Source: Macrocybe gigantea
Lineage: Eukaryota; Basidiomycota; Agaricomycetes; Agaricales; Callistosporiaceae
Assembly: GCA_011319805.1 (NCBI GenBank)
Contig: SJRY01000253.1
Span: forward strand, 434,001-498,000
Direction of reading: 5' to 3'
DNA: 64,000 nt
Part shown: one piece after another, positions 56,290-64,000 of the stretch
Numbering within the stretch: position 1 is the stretch's first letter
How the letters are laid out: each line of letters begins with the position of its first letter
The notes under the pieces: generated by a model
Seen by the model: the letters and a program-made list of their open reading frames with translations, nothing else
Databases searched by the model: none
What the model was told of the DNA's origin: nothing
Made by a program: the position numbers and the translations under genes

Positions 56290-57082
56290 TTAGCCTCTCT
56301 TCGACATTTCGTCCACCTCTTTGAGCCATTTGCGGAGTTCACTTCCCCATCCCCCAATTCGCCTCATCTTTTGCCTTGGGCGATCTCTACCCAGCCCCAA
56401 GCCGATCTCGGACATTTTCTTCTCCCCGAGACGACGATGCGCCCAATGATTGCTTAGGCACCACCAGAGGATACTGTTGCTCGAAAAGAAAGTCTCTCGG
56501 ACTGTGTCGGGACATCCAGGACTGCATGTGGGGCGAAGGTCGAACAACCGAAGCAAAGTCCGAACCACGACACGCGGAAAGTACTGCAACAAAGGTGGGT
56601 CCAGCCCTGGTTTCTCTGCACTTTAAGTGGGTTGCCGCCAGTTGCTGATAAAGAGGCTACGACTCACAGATGAGGTCGGTGCACTCGTCAGATACAAAGC
56701 CTGCACCTTTCGATCTGTAATCTCCGTCCACGACCCAGCCTCTGTCATCCTGGTTTAGGGCCTCGCGAATATTGGTTCGAAACTCGGTTTCTGGTGTCTT
56801 CTCCCATCCTGGCCGCCAAAAGAGTCTGTCGAGCGAAATATATGGAACCCCAAGGATTGAAGCGAGCTCTACGCCAAGAGTACTCTAGTCACTCTGGTGA
56901 AACCAGCCTTGTTGCGGGGAACGAGGGCTACACAAGAAGGATTACCTTGCCTGTGCCTAAAGCCAGCAAAGTGATATTGGATATCATCAGCTTAGAACTC
57001 TGGACATACCACTGTTTCCAGTGATGTGGACTTTGTATCGTCCTTGCCCATCTCCCTTCAACGGCGGAAAGGATGAACCCAT
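56290..57082 (-). CDS. P-loop NTPase, adenylate/shikimate-kinase-like fungal protein
   Basis: A small-molecule-kinase-like NTPase. The P-loop GNSGTGKSTLGVELA is assembled from three exons: HITGNSG, a tiny 11-nt exon GC-ACA-GGC-AAG, and STLGVELASILGVPY after a CTAG acceptor. Start MGSSFPPLKGDGQGRYKVH at 57082. Next are ISLDRLFWRPGWEKTPETEF (lid/substrate region of this family), RGWVVDGDYRSKGAGFVSDE, DLIWLDPPLLQYFPRVVVRT, LRLFDLRPTCSPGCPDTVRE, ILWWCLSNHWAHRR and GGWGSELRKWLKEVDEM, stop 56290. This pattern is a known fungal branch of the adenylate-kinase fold whose substrate has not, to my knowledge, been named. The frame is clean throughout, about 220 residues. Confidence 0.82.
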
Positions 57083-59417
57083 GGATCGGTCGTCGCCTCT
57101 TTGCGCTTACCCACATTCTCACTCGAGTCAACTTGAAGCTCGGTCCCTTTTTTTTGCACGTGATCTGATCCTATGTTGTGTCTCCTGGAAAATCGGACCG
57201 CCCCGTTTTTGCCTTAGCATAGAACATCGCGCAGGGTGTGATTATCTGACAAGCTATCACTCGTATTGGAGACTCAAACACTTGACTGCTGCGTTTTAGG
57301 AGCCATCGCACACAATGACAGGTTACTCTGTCCTGAACTACATTTTCTTTCCGACCAACAAATGCCAAAAGCCTTCTTTGGTGGAGACAGGGACGATCAG
57401 GCTCATGATTCGTGGCAAGCCGGTTCATCTGCTGCGTTCATTTGTTGCCATTGGACACTTCAAATTTCGCTTCGTGCTAAAGGCTCCACCTCCCACGGCG
57501 GAAACCGAAAATTCCTGTTTGAAATTCCTTTGAGGCATGAATTTATCATTTGATCTCCTTTAGTCTACCGAAGGCATTTTCTGTACGGAGTACGGTGGCC
57601 GTCTACTAAAAAGACTCCCTCGCTTGACCCTGGAGGACCCGAACCACTGCCTTTTGGAGAATGCACCGCAAACAGGGCCATGGTCATGTGAAAGACATAC
57701 ACCTGTCAAGGCTTGACGGTTTCTGTGAGCGCATTCGCTTAGCCCTGTCTCTGCCTGATCCACCACAGAAACAAAGGTCGGCGCGCTTGTCCTTCACTTG
57801 GCGGCTATCGGTCGTGGATCATCGATGTGCCGCCGACCCTTTGTTGGAGGAAGGAACTGCCAAACCTTTGCGCGATCAGAAAACTCATCGGTCCTTTTGG
57901 AGGATCCAGAAGGCCAGAACGACAAACCAAAGACATTTGCGCAAAATTCACCAGATACAGGATACGAGCATCCGCCACGAGGGATATACATTCTTCTTCT
58001 TGCGCCTGTCCCTCACGACGATTTCCACCCTTGTCAATGTGCATAGCTTCACGCCTTATGGCTGTGAGTTCATCGCGAACATGGTCAGGCGATTTTGGAT
58101 GGGAATATGTTCTTCCCATTTTCTTGTTCCTCCAAATGTACTAATTTATCGGGGGAATTAACTGGCCAACCTTGTCTGCGATTTACGATGACGTAGAATC
58201 CGGTCGCTAAACAGTTGACGAGATCAGATCATGGGTTATCAGCCTACCGTAACTGTCGCATCCCGAAGCTCCAGTTTCCATGCAGCTAGGTGCTTTCTCT
58301 GCTATTCTGAACATCGACCTGGACCCGCAGTATTTGGTTTCACGTCTTTTTCTGGCTTTCGAGTTGTCCCGTTGACGAGGTTAGACGTGAAACTCTTGGA
58401 TCAGCGATTCCTTATCAGGTTTCCGAGAGCGAAAGTGTCCAAGCGGTGGGCTCGCCCCTGACCGACCATCACACCGTCAATCCAAGTCGCGATGGCCTGG
58501 AAAATCGGGATGTCCTTTTACATCTGTCTAACTTTTGCTTTCCATCGCTTTGGTTTGTCGCATAACGGTACAACGTAATGCCGGAAATGCTCAGACTCAG
58601 AAACGTATCCAACTCTGAAAAGCGCCTTGCGCCTCAAGACGAATGAATGTTTCTGTCCTTTTTTTTCTTTGATGTGCTGTCGTTTGAGACCGTATAACAT
58701 GATCTGTCCAATTTGGTGAATTTTCAAATGCAGACAGGATTCAAGCCGCCATCATTGAGATTGGGGCGCCGATCTCTTTCTGTCACGACACAAGTTCGTA
58801 TCGCCATGTGTGTATGATCCGTGGCGCGTAAAAAAAATGCCAGTATTGCTCCATTCTAGAAGAATCGAGTTACAGCCGTTGAGGATGCATCATGCATCGT
58901 CCACATGAACAGACTTCCATCGTACTCCTTGGTCCAGTTCGGATGAAAGTTTGCCTCTGGCCGTGAGTTTTGCTGTTTCATAGTCCACCAGACGCTGTCA
59001 CTTTTGACGGGAGGGGTGGGTCAGTATTTGATGGAATGATGTGTTGCTCCATTCTTGACTGCTTCTCTGTACGAGGGACGGGCTCCAAGAGAAAGACAAA
59101 CCAAAATGGCAGGTCTCATCAAAGTCGCGCCGGGTCGGATGTTTTTCTTAATAGGTTCCTATTCCAGAACATGGGGTTCATCACCCGCCGCTCCAGCCGT
59201 CGCACTAAACTGGAGCCCTAACTCACAGTTTGGACTTTGATGTCGTTACCGATTGACAGATACGTTTTCATCGCTGCCATTCTCTACACTAGCTAATGGA
59301 GCAAACTGGACTTTGGTTTGTCTTCAGCAAGATGGCGCAGGAGAAATTACACTTTATCTCCGGTGAGGCAGAATATGAATAGCATCGTCTTCAGAATACA
59401 ATGGTACAGAAGGTGCC
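57083..59417. other. 2.3-kb stretch with no recognised gene
   Basis: Several weak open frames exist (for example minus 57805-58119, plus 58231-58461), but none joined into a protein I could support. The stretch includes the promoter of the P-loop gene. A poorly conserved gene could be hidden here. Confidence 0.35.
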
Positions 59418-60737
59418 TTACGAGTCGTCATCAACTTCCATCATGCTGGTTTCAGGACTGGACACCTTCAGGTCCCCGTTATTGTGGACGGCATGTACGG
59501 CACTCATCGAATTTTCAGACTTGGCAGTTGATTGAGAAGGTATGGCGGTGGGTGATTTTGACGGAGTCGATGAGGGAGAAACGGATCTCGTGCTTCGCTC
59601 TCTTTTTGCGCGTGGGGACGGGTTGAAATGATTGCATTTTGGGCAAAGATATTCTTTTACCATGGTTCGAATGAGATGGAATGAAGATATAACGATGGCA
59701 TCTTACGAGTGTCTTCCCACAAGCTTTCTTTGACGAGCCCATTGTGGGCGAAGCAGCTTTCGCAGATAAGCGCATACTGAGTTGTAGCAGCACTGGGATG
59801 GTCATCGTCACCTAGCAAGGCATCTGCCAATTTGTCGTACCATTGCTTGCGAGGTGGGCCAGTAGGAGGCAGTGGAAGGGGCGATTCTGCGCAAGAAGGA
59901 CGATCAATTTACGGGGCGAAGGTGTGAATAGTAAAGTCGCACGAATCAATTGGCCCGGTACCCGGGGGCTAGGTGTTTGTAGTCCTGGGCCTTGAGCTGG
60001 TGCAGTGACATGGATTCGCGGCTGAGGCGTGCTGGGGGTCTGAGGAACTGCTCGACGATTCATGGCGGCGACGCTGGGTGAAGCGGGTTCATCATAACGC
60101 GCAATCAGTTCACGCATCGAATAGTAGTTCGTTTTCTTCTTGATTTCATCAAGTTTCAAACGTTGCTGCTTCATGAGCGCTTGCAATGTCTTTTCTGAAT
60201 GATTGGGATGGACAGGGATATTTTCGGTCCGTTGATGAGCACTGATGCAGATTAGACGCACCTTCTTGATCTCCTTTGCGTTTATACCATATCTGTACGA
60301 TTCTACGGATGAACAGGATCCTGATGGTAGGTTCCGTCAAAAAAATGCATTAGTTGTTAAGCGAGATACATACTGACACAATAGGACCGATGACGACCGG
60401 AGCGCCTCTGAACACGCTGCCCACCCTGTACCCTCTGACCCGTGCACTGAATTCCGGGAGGAATCCCGTGTACCAGAAACTGACGTACGCCACCCACGCG
60501 GCCAACGTGTAAAGTGTGACGAGAAGGGTAGACCGCCGTTCGCGCAGACGGATCTCGGAGAGTTTCACTCGACGATTCTGGATGTCAGTCGCCAGAGTCG
60601 AGAGAACGGTCTCGTAATCCTCTTCATCTGCCTAGAATGCGAGTCATGCGAACCAAACAGTCCTTTCAGATGACAGCGCGCGTACAATCACCGCACACGA
60701 CACGAACCTTCTTGAACAAACGAGTGAGAAACGACAT
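59418..60737 (-). CDS. LNP1: Lunapark-type ER three-way-junction protein
   Basis: Lunapark stabilises three-way junctions of the tubular ER, opposing atlastin/Sey1. Start MSFLTRLFKK (60737, a short first exon), then an exon with the cytosolic helix ADEEDYETVLSTLATDIQNR and two membrane segments, STLLVTLYTLAAWVAYVSFW and VVIGPIV..FIRRIVQIWY. A coiled coil follows (EKTLQALMKQQRLKLDEIKK, KTNYYSMRELIARYDEP), then a Pro/Thr linker (VPQTPSTPQPRIHVTAPAQG) and the family's zinc ribbon: YALICESCFAHNGLV with YLCPKCNHFNP, two CxxC pairs. The acidic tail ends SMMEVDDDS at 59418. Domain order and length match the family, with about five introns. The symbol is given by family recognition. Confidence 0.88.
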
Positions 60738-63487
60738 TCTTGAATGAAACAGACCGTTAGTCCGTGAAGCAAAAGTCGAGTTATACGACGAAAGTGCTAG
60801 CGAAAGCCTTGATGCTGACAATGAGAGCGCCGAGTTCGAGGATTGGCGTCAAAACAACTTGTCACGTGGACAGGATGGTTTGGTGACAACGTGACTCGTC
60901 AATCGCAGCCAAGGACGTCGAGCATTCTGGATCTGCAAGAACTTCCACGTCCCAGGGACCATACGTACGTTCCAGCCATAAATGACATATCATCATGCAA
61001 AAGGCCGTGCGTTCATACTTTTTTAAAGTTTGATTCGGCGAGTTGGTGACTTCAATTCCTTGCGCGTCTAGATAGCGACCTGGACCTCTGTCGACGATGT
61101 GAAGAAGGGATTTAACTCGGCCTCTTGACGACCCACTTTTTCCCGGCAGATTCCTTGCAGCATTCAAACACTCTCCGGCCAAATCGCCTGTTCGGCGGTT
61201 CGACCTGACTGATCGAGGACCGGATGAATTAATTTAAAAAAAAAAAATGAATGAATAGCCGCCAAGACCGTCTCTATTCACTTTGTTCTCTCCGGCGTGG
61301 CGCATTCCCAAGCAAGAGGCTTGAAACTGCTCTGATTCTTGCTCTGCCTGGATAATCATTCCGCCACAGCCTCTCTCTGTACATACTTGGACGCATCTAA
61401 CCCGGTGCTGGGCATTTGCGACGTGAAAATCGCAGATACGCATATGGGACGCATGCATCTGGTGTTCCGAAATCGACTCGATATCAAACATGGCAAGGCG
61501 GCCGTCACGCACAGAAAAACAGCTGACAGCGGGTAAGGGGAACGTTCATTGTCCTTGTCGGCAAATCGTGGATACGTGAGGTACTTTTGATCACACTGTT
61601 TTCACAAACCATACGACAAGGCACGAAGGGGATTCCTGTTTGGGCAGGAAGCGACGGAAAGAGAAGGTGAAAAATGAGGTTGGGTCTCACGGAGACCGTG
61701 CGTCCTCGGACTGAAGAGTACCTCAAAGAGAAGACGTTGATGGATCGAGCGCTGTTCTGAGAGCAGTGGGTTGAGTCATGACGAGGGCGCGGTCGGGTCA
61801 AGGTGGCTATGCGTAAGAGAAGCGTTATTGATTCTCAGATCCCAAGTAGCGAGATCTACGGATTATTGAGAGATTGGCAAAAATCCCACAGAGAATGAGA
61901 AAGCTTCCGCTGCTGCCGGGGTATGCTCGAAATCGAAATCGTTCGCAATTCGACGACGATCGGCAAATACGAAATGGGGGACTCATACCGGGTCCGGCAA
62001 CGCGGAATGCCGGAGGAAAATTCCAAGTGACTTGACTTTTTGGTCGCATTCATAAATGGGCTAGTGGCTCTTGTGGTTGTGCAACAGGATGACTGGAGGA
62101 GGGGTGAAGAATGATGAATGGGGAGCAACGATCTGGCATATAACAATCACAGCAGTAATTCGAGGACGTGAAACGGGATGGGAACTGTCAATAGACACGA
62201 GCTGAACTGACAGTGACATGGCAGAATTATGAGTGTTGCTCTTTCGAGTGGACTGGCAAATAATGTCAAACAGATGGCGGATTGTGTCCAAAACTCTGAC
62301 ATGTTGGAACGAGAGCACGGTCGCGCCGTGTCCGAGTCTTTGTGATTCTAATCTCGGTGCCGTCAGTCCGGAGGACAGTAGGGCGTCGAGTTTGAAGATT
62401 GACGGCCGAAGGGATCTGTCAAGGTCTAACGCATAACGTATATATTAGACGGTCCGGGGAGAAGAGTACGAGGAGGGGGAGGGGCCTGGCAGGCGCTGGC
62501 GCGTCGAATTAACGGATCAAGGCAGAGGCTGTAGGGATGTGTATTTCCAGTTGGAAAGAGACGATGATGTGCATACAGTCCCATCGTACCTGAACATATG
62601 GGGAGAAGTGCTGAGAATGGTAGTTGTGCGAGCAAGTGAGAAGCGGTGCATTTGGTTGGGGCGACCATGACGTTTTCTGACATGATGCGCGCCGACCTGA
62701 AGATGTTCGCACAAAAAAATTGGAGTGGGCCTGCGGCGATGCAACCGTTTTGAGACGAGGATCCGAGGTCGCTGAGCGACGCAAAGGCACAGTGTTTTTC
62801 AAATGCTGTGGAAAATTATACCTAATTTATCGAAAAAAGTGATGAAGGGGGGCTAGGCAGATGCAGAGTGTCGCTTCGCGGAGGACAGACTAAAGGGAGG
62901 ACACGAGGCTTGGGAGTTTGATATTTATTGAGCATCGCCTTGATGGGACGGATGGATGTCGTGGGCGTCGTGCAGGGGCGGCCGTTGAAAAGGTGTTGTT
63001 TGTGTGTGTAAATCGGTTCACAGCGAGCTTAGGGGTGAGAGGGTCATGCCGGGCCGCTGTTGAGAAGGTGGGTTCTTTGCTAGGCCGGGCGCGAGTGGGT
63101 CCAGGTGAATCCTCGGTGTTGGAATGGAGAAAAAACAAATGTTCGTATGTATCGCCACGGTGGGGGCCGCTAATCCCCCTGGAAAAAGGAAAGAACAAAT
63201 AGTCGTTTATGGAAATCCGAAGGTGTCGGCGCGGGGGTTTGTTACGTCAGAGAGTTCGCAACGGTTCGATCCAGCTCATCTGGAATCAATCTGGACGGGC
63301 TGTCAACAAAAAAGAACGGTGATCACTTTGACAGATAAGCTGGCGAAAAAAAAAAGGAATAGGACTTGGCCGGTCTCTACCTCTTGAAACAAGCCACACT
63401 TTATGAACTCTCTCCTGCCGATCTAATCTCCCTTACAATGATCAACCTATATAACCCGAACTACCTCCTCCAGTTCCCCATCCTTCC
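60738..63487. other. 2.7-kb stretch with no recognised gene
   Basis: A long gap between Lunapark and the next gene, with only short open frames. Such long 5' regions in fungi often precede regulatory genes and may carry a spliced leader or upstream open frames. I see no RNA gene or coding exon. Confidence 0.4.
63449..63457 (+). promoter_or_regulatory. TATA-like element
   Basis: CTATATAAC lies about 35 bases before the ATG at 63488. If this is the true TATA box the leader is almost absent, so translation could start further in, or the element may be unused. Confidence 0.35.
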
Positions 63488-64000
63488 ATGGCGCAATACC
63501 CCTATCCAACGTATACCCCCTTTGACGCGACCTCGCAGCAGTCCTATACCGCAACAGCTCTCGCCGGCGCCTACAACCCATACAGCGGTACTTATTACAA
63601 CAACACCACGAGTGCTCAGCACAATGCCACTCAGCCGCGACCAAATCACTCGAATTTACTTTCACCCTCGAGTTCGCGCTCAAACACGTCAAGCGCATCC
63701 GAGTCTTATTCGCCACACGTCCAACATGACATGATCAATTATGGATCTTACGTGTCACCCCCGTTCTCGCCCCAGGCAGCGCGCCACTCGTATGGCCCAA
63801 ATCGCAACCCCGTCTCCATCAGTGGCAGACGCCGGAGCCAAAACGACATCGTCCAGTCCATGCTCACGCCTATGGTGTCCGAGCTGCCACAGCCCGTGTC
63901 AGCCTATGAAGGCAGACGCGCGAGCTGGGACCCGTCTTCACTGCGTCCCTCCGCAAACCCATACCCTTCGCCAGATTCGGCTCATTGGACTTCGCCTCTG
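63488..64000 (+). CDS. disordered Pro/Ser/Tyr-rich protein, 3' end outside window
   Basis: Open from ATG 63488 to the window edge (171 codons). It starts MAQYPYPTYTPFDATSQQSY, then Asn/Ser/Thr-rich sequence (SNLLSPSSSRSNTSSASESY), basic SISGRRRSQND and EGRRASWDPSSL. No folded domain is reached. The composition and the long upstream gap resemble the N-terminus of a fungal transcription factor or signalling regulator, but that is inference. The possible Ser phosphorylation sites (RRRS, GRRAS) are of the basophilic kinase type. Confidence 0.6.
   Translation, partial: MAQYPYPTYTPFDATSQQSYTATALAGAYNPYSGTYYNNTTSAQHNATQPRPNHSNLLSPSSSRSNTSSASESYSPHVQHDMINYGSYVSPPFSPQAARHSYGPNRNPVSISGRRRSQNDIVQSMLTPMVSELPQPVSAYEGRRASWDPSSLRPSANPYPSPDSAHWTSPL

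Noticed and set aside
57660..58160. Possible gene on either strand between the P-loop kinase and Lunapark
   Set aside because: Several overlapping frames of similar length on both strands; none gave a consistent exon chain or known motif, so no gene was called.
1..64000. CRISPR arrays, insertion sequences, retrotransposon terminal repeats, rRNA genes
   Set aside because: None found on reading through; repeats seen are microsatellites and the phytase tandem duplication only. A self-alignment would be needed to exclude diverged long repeats.

Overview
This window reads as nuclear DNA of a filamentous basidiomycete fungus, most likely an Agaricomycete. Evidence: protein genes are cut by many short introns (about 45-75 nt, GT..AG, with CTGAC/CTAAC-like branch sites), genes are tightly packed on both strands, and the families are typical of such genomes (F-box/leucine-rich proteins, a DUF6697-like coiled-coil protein, a GPI-type GH16 glucanase, histidine-acid phosphatase, fungal P450). 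No transposon, CRISPR array, virus or plasmid module is visible. The species cannot be named from the sequence.

Layout. 1-12 kb: a nine-exon cytochrome P450, a secreted GPI-type GH16 glucanase, a small membrane protein and a 194-aa protein of unknown function, separated by long stretches in which I see no gene. 13.5-25.8 kb: a conserved fungal protein of unknown function, an acetate-transporter-family membrane protein, a membrane-anchored phytase-like phosphatase carrying an internal 0.5-kb tandem duplication, a polyQ protein with a Cys motif, a mitochondrial LYR-type protein, a 5'-truncated glycosyltransferase-like fragment and a tandem dual-specificity phosphatase. 26-40 kb: an F-box protein, a LAMTOR1/Meh1-like protein, a protein with a possible HTH, tRNA-Val(AAC), mitochondrial methionyl-tRNA synthetase divergent from an auxilin-like (UBA-TPR-J) protein, and a 100-aa zinc-ribbon protein. 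42-55.9 kb: a small ATP-dependent DNA ligase with an N-terminal Cys/His domain, two paralogous F-box genes in inverted orientation flanking TMA22 (DENR) and a tiny unknown gene, a many-exon coiled-coil protein and a single-pass sensor-like membrane protein. 56-64 kb: a P-loop kinase-like protein, Lunapark (ER junction), and the start of a low-complexity protein that runs off the end.

The genes do not form an obvious pathway or biosynthetic cluster. They look like ordinary housekeeping and accessory genes side by side; close divergent pairs (MetRS/auxilin, TMA22/small gene) probably share promoters.

The most important observation about the sequence itself is that between about 13.9 and 47.7 kb at least ten genes contain single-base frame breaks. 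Nearly all are in the direction of one missing base, several at short homopolymers, in reading frames that otherwise match their families. I read these as probable consensus errors of the assembly, not as a run of pseudogenes. Gene models in that interval are therefore given as spans, with the breaks noted. I found no clearly new multi-gene system; the best candidates for new biology are individual proteins of unknown function.
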